Part shown: piece by piece, positions 36,339 through 44,269 of the stretch | Numbering within the stretch: the stretch's first letter is position 1 | Layout: every line of letters begins with the position of its first letter | DNA from: Methanomicrobia archaeon | GTDB lineage: Archaea > Methanobacteriota_B > Thermococci > Methanofastidiosales > NM3 | DNA: 64,000 nt | Direction: 5' to 3' | NCBI GenBank assembly: GCA_030603445.1 | Contig: JAUVXU010000010.1 | Span: 1-64,000, forward strand | Notes under the pieces: generated by a model | What the model saw: only the letters and a program-made list of their open reading frames with translations | What the model was told of the DNA's origin: nothing | Database searches by the model: none | Translations under genes and position numbers: made by a program

Positions 36339-37178
36339 TCACCCTGCGCTGTAATCGGTCAGTTCAGAACTATACACCATAGCGCTGCTGCCTGTCCCGA
36401 AACTATAGCTGGTCGCAAGAGCCAGCGGAACGCTAGGGGATATACAAGTCTGTATATTCATATTATCAATAGAGTAGTTCCATTCCCCTTTAACTCCTGT
36501 CAGGCCGGCATGTGAGCATGACCCTGTTATCTCAAACGTTGCCGTTACGCCGTCAACTGCCACAGACCAGGTGTTCCCAACATATAAACTGTATTCCGAA
36601 AAGTACGGGCCCCACCACGGTGCAAGGACCGTAAAGATGAACATAGGCATGGCCATGATATTTGATGTCGTGATGCTTGATACAAAATCCTCATAAAAGT
36701 TCTCCTCATTCGTATCAAAGGATGTATCGAAACTACCAGACATAGCCCCTTCATACGAACCAAAGTAGCGAACCCTAAACTCGTTTGTAAGAGAATTTAG
36801 TATATGGATGCTAAATGTGCCTGTCTGGGAAAAATCCTCTCCTTCCCAATCAACAGAATATGTGAATTGCTGCCCTATATTAAAGTCGTACAAAGCCCAT
36901 GTTTTAGAAGGCTGCTGGGTAGATGATGGTGTTGTGGTAGGTCCTGGCGGGGGGGTCGTTGTTCCTTGCGGCACCAATGGGTTTGGGTCTTTTGGGTCCC
37001 ATACCCCGTCCCCGTCCGTATCTGGATTGTTTTTATCTGTTCCTGCTATTGACTCCTGTTCATCACTCCATCCATCACCATCACTGTCGGCCTCCCCGTC
37101 GCCGCCAGATATGCATCCGGAGAAGAAGGGCGCTACTAACAGTATGACCATAATAAAACATGACAATCTTCTGTTCAT
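36339..37178 (-). CDS. Secreted lipoprotein with calcium-binding-type DGDG repeats
   Basis: The ATG at 37178 (SD GGGAG) starts a lipoprotein signal ending FFSGCISGG. Two aspartate-rich loops, DSDGDGWSDEQE and DTDGDGVWDPKDPNP, follow and resemble thrombospondin type-3 calcium sites. A Pro/Thr linker leads to a roughly 170-residue C-terminal domain of unknown fold (WALYDFNIGQQFTYSVDWEG...). Probably anchored outside by its lipid. The track start at 37298 overlaps pcm and is unlikely. The lipobox ending CISGG is shared with the PQQ lipoprotein at 15 kb. Confidence 0.75.
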   Translation of the reverse strand: MNRRLSCFIMVILLVAPFFSGCISGGDGEADSDGDGWSDEQESIAGTDKNNPDTDGDGVWDPKDPNPLVPQGTTTPPPGPTTTPSSTQQPSKTWALYDFNIGQQFTYSVDWEGEDFSQTGTFSIHILNSLTNEFRVRYFGSYEGAMSGSFDTSFDTNEENFYEDFVSSITTSNIMAMPMFIFTVLAPWWGPYFSEYSLYVGNTWSVAVDGVTATFEITGSCSHAGLTGVKGEWNYSIDNMNIQTCISPSVPLALATSYSFGTGSSAMVYSSELTDYSAG

Positions 37179-37209
37179 AATATCTCCCATTGTATATGGG
37201 TGATGACAT

Positions 37210-37857
37210 TTAAAAACCATGCGTGCCCAGAAGAGGGACAAACGCACATGCGCAATATACATTGGTGGAGAGAGAACCATCTTTAAGCTTAGTTCCAACA
37301 GTAAGCATCTGCAGTCCGCTTCTAGCGCCTACGGGCGCTATTATCTTTCCTCCACAAGCCAGCTGCTGTATTAGCGGCTGCGGGAAGTTTGGTGCTGCAG
37401 CAGTAATTATGATGCGATCATACGGCGCCCCTTTCTCCCATCCAAGCGTCCCGTCCCCAAGTATTGTTATGACCTTTTGACCGCAATTTTCTATAATCTG
37501 CCTAGTGCGAAGAAACAAAGACTCTATACGCTCGATTGATGTCACAAACCCATCGCCAACTATATTTGCAATAAGGCATGCATTGTATCCAGAACCTGTG
37601 CCTATCTCAAGTACGCGCAGTCCTGGGACAAGATCAGATACTTCCAACATTATTGCAATCATGGAGGGGGCGGATATTGTCTGCCCTTCGCCGATTGGCA
37701 ACGGGATGTCATTATAACTTTTATTTTCATACTCTTCTGGCACGAACTTTTCCCTCGGCACTGATTCGAATGCCTCCTGCACGCGCCTTGAGAGTATGTA
37801 CCCTCCTGACAGCAGGTAATCTACAAGCTGCCTTCTGGCCTTATCCGGTTCCATCAT
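37210..37857 (-). CDS. pcm: Protein-L-isoaspartate O-methyltransferase
   Basis: This SAM-dependent repair enzyme acts on isoaspartyl residues in aged proteins. Motifs seen are VPREKFVPEEYENKSYNDIPLPIGEGQTISAPSMIA, the SAM loop VLEIGTGSGYNACLIA and DRIIITAAAPNFPQPLIQQLACGGKIIAPVG. The length of 215 residues is typical. The start overlaps the previous zinc-protein gene by 17 nt, indicating an operon. Confidence 0.95.
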   Translation of the reverse strand: MMEPDKARRQLVDYLLSGGYILSRRVQEAFESVPREKFVPEEYENKSYNDIPLPIGEGQTISAPSMIAIMLEVSDLVPGLRVLEIGTGSGYNACLIANIVGDGFVTSIERIESLFLRTRQIIENCGQKVITILGDGTLGWEKGAPYDRIIITAAAPNFPQPLIQQLACGGKIIAPVGARSGLQMLTVGTKLKDGSLSTNVYCACAFVPLLGTHGF

Positions 37858-38407
37858 ACACCTCTAAGATCTCATAGGCTATTCGCTTGACGGGCTTGCC
37901 ATAAAGCCTCTTTATTTCACTTGCCTCAGCCTTTTTCCTCTTTCCCGTCTCAGACATTATGTTGTTAACTTCAAACGTCACATTGCCTATCTGAAGTATG
38001 TCGCCGATGCCATAATACTTGCCACGTTCCACCTTGACCTTGTAGGATACTGTCTTGTGGGGATGATGCACAGAAACGGCCATGATATGGGGAAATGATA
38101 TGGAGACGCCCCACAGCCACACTATATCTTTTACCTCTGCCTTATCCACCCTTCTGTCCTTTAGCTCTATTGCATGAATCTCGACATCCTCCCCATCCAC
38201 ATCAAGTAGTTCCATAAGGACAATTTTCCTGCCCTTCTCGAGGGATATTTTCTTCTTCTCAGACTTATCATGCCGATTTATAATTATAGGAACAAAAATG
38301 GGCTTCTCCTTTATTATTGTGAATATCTCTTTACAATCACTGCATTGCGCCGTTATCTGGCGCCCCCTTTGTTTGAGGATAACGTAATCCTTATGAGAAC
38401 AGTTCAT
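37841..38407 (-). CDS. HVO_0476-family archaeal zinc-finger protein
   Basis: Starting at the ATG at 38407 (SD GGTGAT) the protein begins MNCSHKDYVILKQRGRQITAQCSDC, a single zinc site formed by Cys/His pairs, and continues with ISFPHIMAVSVHHPHKTVSYKVKVERG. This is the archaea-specific HVO_0476/COG1326 family of unknown function. It is upstream of and overlapping pcm, an association that may be functional. TATA-like ATTTAAATATTG precedes it. Confidence 0.75.
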   Translation of the reverse strand: MNCSHKDYVILKQRGRQITAQCSDCKEIFTIIKEKPIFVPIIINRHDKSEKKKISLEKGRKIVLMELLDVDGEDVEIHAIELKDRRVDKAEVKDIVWLWGVSISFPHIMAVSVHHPHKTVSYKVKVERGKYYGIGDILQIGNVTFEVNNIMSETGKRKKAEASEIKRLYGKPVKRIAYEILEVYDGTG

Positions 38408-38567
38408 CAATATCACCTTGTATCCAGACAAATTTAAATATTGCTTAAATATCTTGCTCTGTCCAGGCCGGTTTTGTACATTAAATTAATTCTATATATA
38501 ATATAACTATACTTGCACAAATAGGTTATCAGAAATAATATCAACAATTCCATTATTGTTGAATAAT

Positions 38568-39821
38568 TTAAAAATCTAGAATAGTTTGTTTATGTGGTGT
38601 AGGAGAAATAATGTTATCAAACAACTCTGTATTTTTATTTATTGCATCTTTACTATTAATGTATTTTTTCAATGTTCCTTTTTCAAGTGCATATTTTTTT
38701 GTATTTTCAATTTCTTGTGATAATAACATGCCATTTTGTAGCTTATAGAATTCATTATTATTTAAAAGATTATTTTTATAATTTTCATCTATTTTTCTAG
38801 GATAATAATCAACTTTATAATAATAATATGAATTCGGGTCAAATAACCTATGTTTATGTAATCTATTAATAAAATTAAACTCTTCTACACTTTTAAAACC
38901 TTTTTTGATAATTCTTTCTTCTAACTTATTATCTTTATTAAACATACGAAATGGTTCTCTATTTATTCCAACAAAATCAGCACAGAAAAACTGAGATAAA
39001 ATATCAGAAGCACTAGCTCTATTTTCGAATATATTTGAATCTACCTCTCTCTTGATATGTGAGTAGTACAAAGTAACATTATCTAAGCCAATAATATCTT
39101 CAATTAATCTTATTAATGTGCGGATGTATGTAAAATAAGTTCCTCCAATCTGGGTGGCACATAAATTAATCCAGAGATTATTAATATTTTTTTCTTTGTA
39201 GAAATTAAGAATATTGGATAATTTTTTTCGAGATAATCTAGGTTGAATTGGTGCAAATATAGGTTTATTATTTTTATCAGAAAGATATGTTATGCAGTTA
39301 TATACAAAATTTAAATATTCATCTATATCTATAGTATCTTTTCCACCTCTTAAAACAATATCTGGAGAAAGTACTATTAATTTTGATGAAGAATGAAGAT
39401 AATCTAATAAGCTATAGATATTGTCATAATTCATTGGTTTTATACATAAATCATCTCGAAAAGGATTTTTTGAAAAGACAAAGGATATGGTATTAGGGTA
39501 TTTTTTCCATAGATTTGAATTAATACCAACCATTTTATTTAATCCTGGTACTTTTTCTCTATCGGCTTCCTCAAGTAAAAAATATAATTTTTTCCAGCTT
39601 CTCGGATGTGCAATATATGCATAATGCTCAAATATAGGGGAAAGATTACTATTGAAACTTGGCAAATTATTTATATTAACATTTTTTCCTTCCAATATTT
39701 TAAAAGGAGTACTTAATTTTAATTTTGGATGTTCAATCTCAATATCTCTTATATGATAATAATCACTATCTTTTATTTGTATAATTCCATCAATATTGAT
39801 ATGAGTATCAAATTCATCCAT
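38568..39821 (-). CDS. Unknown protein, possible TGT-like TIM barrel (AT-rich island)
   Basis: I do not firmly recognise this 417-residue protein. Alternating strands (LIVLSPDIVLRGG, PIFAPIQPRLSRKKL, NNLWINLCATQIGG, VTLYYSHIK, ADFVGINRE) suggest a TIM barrel. The order of PIFAPIQ and LWINLCATQIGG is reminiscent of the VPLFGIVQG and GYAIGG segments of tRNA/DNA-guanine transglycosylases, to which the DNA-modifying DpdA proteins belong, but catalytic aspartates cannot be assigned with confidence. The ATG at 39821 overlaps the PIN gene's stop (ATGGATGA) with GTGATT as SD. Codon use is far more AT-rich than flanking genes, which suggests transfer. Confidence 0.6.
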   Translation of the reverse strand: MDEFDTHINIDGIIQIKDSDYYHIRDIEIEHPKLKLSTPFKILEGKNVNINNLPSFNSNLSPIFEHYAYIAHPRSWKKLYFLLEEADREKVPGLNKMVGINSNLWKKYPNTISFVFSKNPFRDDLCIKPMNYDNIYSLLDYLHSSSKLIVLSPDIVLRGGKDTIDIDEYLNFVYNCITYLSDKNNKPIFAPIQPRLSRKKLSNILNFYKEKNINNLWINLCATQIGGTYFTYIRTLIRLIEDIIGLDNVTLYYSHIKREVDSNIFENRASASDILSQFFCADFVGINREPFRMFNKDNKLEERIIKKGFKSVEEFNFINRLHKHRLFDPNSYYYYKVDYYPRKIDENYKNNLLNNNEFYKLQNGMLLSQEIENTKKYALEKGTLKKYINSKDAINKNTELFDNIISPTPHKQTILDF

Positions 39822-40410
39822 TATAATCACTTTTTAATTTTGACAATAGGGGAAGCAATATCTTACCATAATCCTTGGTACACATACTACAAGGACGATG
39901 ATTTATATTAAGTTTATCGGCATTTTCGATAGCAGCTTTCATGTTTTCCATTACATTTATTGCACTATTTTTACTTATATACCCATCATGTTCACATGCT
40001 TTAAAAATAAATCCTGGCGTGCCGGTAAGATAAGGTTTTAATTCTTGAAAATAATTATTTATAAACTTTCTTCCATGTTTATCTTCCATAATTATATACT
40101 TAAACTTCTTATCATTCAGTACATATATAAAATAATGAGCAATCCCTATAGCCTCATATTCTCCATCATCATGATGCTTTTTTTCTCTATTCAATAAAGG
40201 TTCAAATATTTTTTTATAATCTTGTTCAATAGTTGTTAAAGAAGAAATAATTTTATTATTTTCTGATACTTTAGCAGGTAGCTCTTTTATTAAATTATTG
40301 CCTATGAAAAAATTGTACATATCTAATAATTTCTTTAAAGTATTTATTTCACCAATATCATCACATAAACAACAATAAAAACTATTATCAGCAACGACTT
40401 TATATTTCAT
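39814..40410 (-). CDS. PIN-domain (DUF3368-like) protein
   Basis: The layout VVADNSFYCCLCDDIGEINTLKKLL (first Asp), DDGEYEAIGIAHYF (acidic helix) and KYIIMEDKHGRKFINNYFQELKPYLTGTPGFIFKA fits the PIN fold of DUF3368-type nucleases, where acidic residues bind metal. PIN proteins are often toxin RNases. A C-terminal CSMC pair follows. It is the middle gene of a tightly overlapping three-gene operon (4 nt with the gene before, 8 nt with the one after). Substrate and toxin role are inferred. Confidence 0.65.
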   Translation of the reverse strand: MKYKVVADNSFYCCLCDDIGEINTLKKLLDMYNFFIGNNLIKELPAKVSENNKIISSLTTIEQDYKKIFEPLLNREKKHHDDGEYEAIGIAHYFIYVLNDKKFKYIIMEDKHGRKFINNYFQELKPYLTGTPGFIFKACEHDGYISKNSAINVMENMKAAIENADKLNINHRPCSMCTKDYGKILLPLLSKLKSDYNG

Positions 40411-40985
40411 ATCAATCTCTCTTCTAGGAGTTCTTTATATTTCTTTGAATCAATGATATTCTTTACTAGAAGTTGCTTAGCTATATATTCTTTATTTTTT
40501 TCTATCCTCTCTTTCCAATATGAATTTTGAGTATATTTAGGATATGAACGATATATCAATAATAGCAATTCTTCCATACTTACATTGTCATATATTTTTC
40601 TAATTAATTTAACACCATTCAATAAATGAGATAAAGGAATACTATTTTTTTGTTTTATTTTTTTTACTAATTCCAAATATTCATTTTTTCCTTTATTATT
40701 GAGATAAATATATCCTCCACTTAATTCGTCATTGGAGTATTCATACACCCAACAATCTTCTAGAAATATTGGATTTATTATGGCTTCTTTTACATCTTGA
40801 GAAAAGGGACCTTTATAATGTTTAATAAAGTATACAAATTCTTTAATAGAAGGATGAAAATTCCATAATAGAAATATTTCTTTTTGTAAATGTAATTGGC
40901 TTATTTTTTTATTATCGGCACCAAGTACCAATAAAATTAAGTTTTCCAGTGATTTTCTCTTTCCTTCTGATTCATCTATACTCAT
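40407..40985 (-). CDS. SocA/DUF4065-like winged-helix protein, candidate antitoxin
   Basis: The first half (LILLVLGADNKKISQLHLQKEIFLLW...FVYFIKHYKGPFSQDVKEAI) resembles the SocA/Panacea (DUF4065) fold, found in antitoxins and in regulators of phage or plasmid origin. The C-terminal half is helical and lysine-rich. It leads the operon with the PIN and barrel genes, which would suit an antitoxin or regulator placed before its partner. The match is by eye, without profile support. Confidence 0.5.
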   Translation of the reverse strand: MSIDESEGKRKSLENLILLVLGADNKKISQLHLQKEIFLLWNFHPSIKEFVYFIKHYKGPFSQDVKEAIINPIFLEDCWVYEYSNDELSGGYIYLNNKGKNEYLELVKKIKQKNSIPLSHLLNGVKLIRKIYDNVSMEELLLLIYRSYPKYTQNSYWKERIEKNKEYIAKQLLVKNIIDSKKYKELLEERLI

Positions 40986-41040
40986 ACGATCAACTATTTT
41001 TTCATGATTTTATAAATTGATTATGTGTTTCTCTCTTGAA

Positions 41041-41280
41041 TTATTTTTCTTTATATTTTTCTATAATCTTGAAATATCTTCTAAATGTTTTTATATTAAT
41101 AGTCCAATCATATATAATTCTATTATTTCTATCTCTTTTTTTAGTTTTTATCTTGGATACTAAATTCATTTTTTCTAATTTATTTAAGACTTTTTGTATA
41201 TTATTTAGGCTATGTACAGTAACTTTGTATAATTCCAATCCTGGCATATGTCTATCATTATAATACACAGCACTAACCAC
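41041..41280 (-). CDS. Truncated winged-helix DNA-binding protein
   Basis: The 79-residue ORF starts at GTG and reads LELYKVTVHSLNNIQKVLNKLEKMNLVSKIKTKKRDRNNRIIYDWTINIKTFRRYFKIIEKYKEK. That is a winged-helix recognition helix plus wing, with the usual first helices missing. It may be the C-terminal part of a decayed regulator of the AT-rich operon that follows. No SD is evident. Confidence 0.4.
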   Translation of the reverse strand: MVSAVYYNDRHMPGLELYKVTVHSLNNIQKVLNKLEKMNLVSKIKTKKRDRNNRIIYDWTINIKTFRRYFKIIEKYKEK

Positions 41281-41374
41281 ATTGATGCCATATTACCCGA
41301 AACATGTTTATTCATCTCTAATTAACTCCGCCTTTAGTGAATGATTATCATCATTCTTTGATATATCAAAGGGA

Positions 41375-41545
41375 TTATAAATGAATTTGAAAACATTTTT
41401 CTGCATTTGTCATCGAACTTTTTGCTATGTTACTGGGCATTCGGATAGAATACTGTTTTCCATCGTAAAATATTTTTGCATTATGGATAATTGGTTCATT
41501 TCTATCCTTTTTTAATATATCATAAAGTTCTTTAGCAATTTTCAA
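41375..41545 (-). CDS. Small 56-aa ORF with AbrB-like strand pattern
   Basis: Read from a TTG: MKIAKELYDILKKDRNEPIIHNAKIFYDGKQYSIRMPSNIAKSSMTNAEKCFQIHL. The segment IFYDGKQYSIRMPSNIA resembles the swapped-hairpin start of AbrB-type antitoxins. It lies in the degenerate part of the island and may be intact or a fragment. Confidence 0.3.
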   Translation of the reverse strand: MKIAKELYDILKKDRNEPIIHNAKIFYDGKQYSIRMPSNIAKSSMTNAEKCFQIHL

Positions 41546-41573
41546 TATGTTTTTTTAGTCCGAAATAAAAACA

Positions 41574-41711
41574 GTGATTGAAACGAGCAAAGATGAAATT
41601 TTAGTAAAAGAAGTTAAAATATCTAAAATTTACAAAAAAATTCATTGCACCTATCCACCCGATTGGAATATAGAATGTGAAGATAATGAAGGGAATAAAA
41701 AAGAAAAATAA
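41574..41711 (+). CDS. Small 45-aa ORF of unknown identity
   Basis: A GTG-initiated frame reads MIETSKDEILVKEVKISKIYKKIHCTYPPDWNIECEDNEGNKKEK. No family is recognised and no SD is obvious. It is divergent from the 41375-41545 ORF and may be a fragment of a larger lost gene. Confidence 0.2.
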   Translation: MIETSKDEILVKEVKISKIYKKIHCTYPPDWNIECEDNEGNKKEK

Positions 41712-42190
41712 ATCGAAAAAAGAATATATCAATATAAATTTAGATAATTTCTCATTATTCAAAGACAATAATAGAAATCCAAAAACATATCCTCAGAATT
41801 GGTCTAAGTATAATATAGGATAGACCATTGGCAAGGTGAATGCCTCAGATTTTCTGTTTGATATCCTTTACACTATTCCATTAATGAGGAAAAAAGGCAA
41901 ATGAAGGCCAAAATTTAATATCAAGGAGATTATCATAACTCCCCATTTTATGCAGAAAACAAGTAAGAGTAGTAGAGGCATATATTTCTTGATTTTATAA
42001 GATCAAAGAGACATATCTCAAAGATACCTCACTTTAATATCCTATTGAAATATTTGAGCGACACAAACTTAACACTTATATTGCACCATATAATTGAACT
42101 TAGTGCCATGCCATTAGCTATCTTTAACAATTGTGCAACACAGCACACAGACCCTTATGCTTATATATCTTTATAGGGATTTTTGGTATA
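41686..42190 (+). other. Degenerate stretch between the AT-rich island and DUF371
   Basis: An overlapping frame from ATG 41686 gives KNKSKKEYININLDNFSLFKDNNRNPKTYPQNWSKYNIG and stops at TAG 41821. The phrase YPQNWSKYN recalls the N-terminus of some archaeal transposases. After the TAG the same frame continues TIGKVNASDFLFDILYTIPLMRKKGK before another stop. From 41900 to 42150 nothing coding is seen. I read this as eroded mobile-element sequence, with low confidence. Confidence 0.25.
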
Positions 42191-42643
42191 ATGGAGCTAA
42201 CTATCACAGCAAGGGGTCATGATAACATAAGGGCCGCACACAAGACGACCATTGAAATTACCAAAGACCCCGATGTCACTTTGAATGGAGACTGCATAGT
42301 TGCAGTTGGTGCGGATATTGGATTTTGCGACATGCCTGGCGCATTTAAGGAAATGATTAGGGGATCTAAAGTAAGAGTGACATTTTCCTGCGCCGGGCGT
42401 GAGTGGAGCGTGGATGGTGAAGGGACCAAAAAATTGGCCATGCTGCATAAGCAGGAGATGGTTATAAGAAAAAGCTCCTTTGAATGCGCACGCACGCTTA
42501 TGATAAATGCCGACAAGGCTTCCTGTGATATGCCGGATGACATAGTTTCTAGCATGCAGGACCCCAAAAACATGATAAATATTACCTTATCTATCATAGG
42601 TCCACGAAGTAACAAACATCCTCATCAAAATAACCACATCTAA
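42191..42643 (+). CDS. DUF371 family archaeal protein
   Basis: From the ATG at 42191 the protein starts MELTITARGHDNIRAAHKTTIEITKDPDVTLNGDCIVAVGAD, the hallmark of the archaea-specific DUF371 family (beta-rich, function unknown), 150 residues. A TATA-like CTTATATATC lies about 30 nt upstream, so the transcript is probably leaderless; the track start at 42131 would lie upstream of the promoter. Its last 50 nt overlap the convergent nuclease gene. Confidence 0.88.
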   Translation: MELTITARGHDNIRAAHKTTIEITKDPDVTLNGDCIVAVGADIGFCDMPGAFKEMIRGSKVRVTFSCAGREWSVDGEGTKKLAMLHKQEMVIRKSSFECARTLMINADKASCDMPDDIVSSMQDPKNMINITLSIIGPRSNKHPHQNNHI

Positions 42644-43175
42644 AATCATCCTTCGCAAGGCCCAGGCGCTTGGAAAGCATGTACATGTACCAATACACCT
42701 GCGTTGATGCATAACGCTCTTTTTCTGCATTAGGCTTGTAGTCCCATACCTCTATCTTGTCAGTTAGCCTAAGCACATCTATATGCCCTGTTAGGGGTGA
42801 TGAGAATCCTGCATTTATGGTCTCGTCCTCTTCTAGCCATACAGGTACCTCAACAGCAACTGTTGCACGGTCGTTTTCAAGGAGAAACATCTCGACCCTG
42901 CTGTGATTTGATGAATAGCGCTCCTGGTACAGCTTCTTTCCACAGGCCGTGAACTTTGATATGGGGTGGCGGACGCGATTGACATAGTACCTGGGCGCCT
43001 TTAGTTTGGACGCGCGCGGTTCCTGACAGAAGTGTTCATGAGGGCATGCGTCAATGGATGAGAAGTATGAGAGAAGATTGTTTGAATATTGTTCCATGGG
43101 GTGGTCTGTTAGTTTGTCCTTCTCATATCGAAACCAGTAGTACCACCCATGATGAAAGCTTTTTGAGATTATCAT
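42594..43175 (-). CDS. PD-(D/E)XK nuclease-superfamily protein (RecB/Cas4-like)
   Basis: The core GHIDVLRLTDKIEVWDYKPNAEKERYASTQVYWYMYML has the order D, then E-x-x-DYK, then Q-x3-Y, which is the RecB-type PD-(D/E)XK active site. Upstream cysteines and histidines (CPHEHFCQEP) could bind metal but do not form a clear Cas4 iron-sulfur set. No CRISPR array or Cas genes are near. Length 193 residues; DNA repair or processing is the likely role. Confidence 0.7.
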   Translation of the reverse strand: MIISKSFHHGWYYWFRYEKDKLTDHPMEQYSNNLLSYFSSIDACPHEHFCQEPRASKLKAPRYYVNRVRHPISKFTACGKKLYQERYSSNHSRVEMFLLENDRATVAVEVPVWLEEDETINAGFSSPLTGHIDVLRLTDKIEVWDYKPNAEKERYASTQVYWYMYMLSKRLGLAKDDFRCGYFDEDVCYFVDL

Positions 43176-43199
43176 ATGCCTATCACGCCTCTTTTGCGC

Positions 43200-44237
43200 T
43201 TAAATCTTATTTATTATTTTGTTGTATGCGGCCTCTGTGCGATTAGCAACGCATCTCCAAGTAAATTTAGAAGCGGTCTTAAGCCCATTTTTTATAAGCT
43301 TTTTACGAAGTGCATCATCCGTTGTTACCGCATGAAGCTGTCTTGTTAGCTCATCCACATCCGAGAATAGCAGTCCGTTCTCCCCATAATCAATTATCTC
43401 CCTTAGTGCAGAGGTGTTCCTGCCAATTGCCGGGACTCCAGAGGCCATTGCCTCTAGTATGGTCAGGCCAAAGCCCTCCTCCTGTGAAGGGAGAACCAGC
43501 GCCTTTGCCTTATTTAAAAGCGAGGGCACATCGCTTGAATAACCTACAAAGGACGTGTTGACATTTCTGTGGCTTGCAAGCCATTTTAGACGAGGCCTCT
43601 GTGGGCCGTCCCCAACAATTACAAGCTTCTCATCTGTGCCACGCAGTGCATCTATTATGTCGCTTACCTTCTTTTGCTCTGTAAGGGAACCAACATAGAT
43701 AATATGCTCTTTTTTATCATCTGAAGGAGAGAATCTGGAAGTGTCAACACCATTTGGGATATAATAGGTCGGAACGTCGGTTATGTATGATACCTTTTTT
43801 TCCAGTGCCTTGCTTACGCAGATAACGCCATTAGTATTATGTAATGCTCTATTTATCAAAAAACGTCCAACCCGTTCCATGTATAGAAAGTTAATATCAC
43901 TTCCATGAGCCGTCACCACATGAGGTATTCCATATTTTTTTGACAATTTTGACCCAACATATCCTGGCGGCATCATATAATGTGAATGTATTATATCGAT
44001 ATCATGTTTTTCTATAAGCGATTTTGCGGTGGCTTGCGCATTCTTGATAAATGATATTCCCCTGAAGTGGGACCATGTATTTACCATGTGCACGTCTTCG
44101 CTGTTAGACCCTTTATGATTGTATGTCAGGACATGCACATTATGCCCAAGTGATTCCAATGACACCTTAAGATTATAAGTGTGGGTAGCTATCCCGCCTA
44201 TATGAGGGGGATGCAAGCCGATAAAAAGAATATTCAT
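43200..44237 (-). CDS. Glycosyltransferase, GT4 family
   Basis: The 345-residue protein has the two-Rossmann GT-B layout. The N-terminus has HPPHIGGIATHTYNLKVSLESLGHNVHVLTY, the middle has GVDTSRFSPSDDKKEHIIYVGSLTEQKKVSDII, and the nucleotide-sugar site SQEEGFGLTILEAMASGVPAIG has the E-x7-E pair. It probably transfers a sugar to lipid or surface glycan. It lies upstream of the nuclease gene on the same strand. Confidence 0.92.
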   Translation of the reverse strand: MNILFIGLHPPHIGGIATHTYNLKVSLESLGHNVHVLTYNHKGSNSEDVHMVNTWSHFRGISFIKNAQATAKSLIEKHDIDIIHSHYMMPPGYVGSKLSKKYGIPHVVTAHGSDINFLYMERVGRFLINRALHNTNGVICVSKALEKKVSYITDVPTYYIPNGVDTSRFSPSDDKKEHIIYVGSLTEQKKVSDIIDALRGTDEKLVIVGDGPQRPRLKWLASHRNVNTSFVGYSSDVPSLLNKAKALVLPSQEEGFGLTILEAMASGVPAIGRNTSALREIIDYGENGLLFSDVDELTRQLHAVTTDDALRKKLIKNGLKTASKFTWRCVANRTEAAYNKIINKI

Positions 44238-44269
44238 TGGATATATAAAGAAGAATGGATATAAATAAC

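Noticed and set aside
42594-43175. Cas4 / CRISPR adaptation module
   Set aside because: PD-(D/E)XK core is present, but the four-cysteine iron-sulfur pattern of Cas4 is not clear and no cas1, cas2 or array is nearby.
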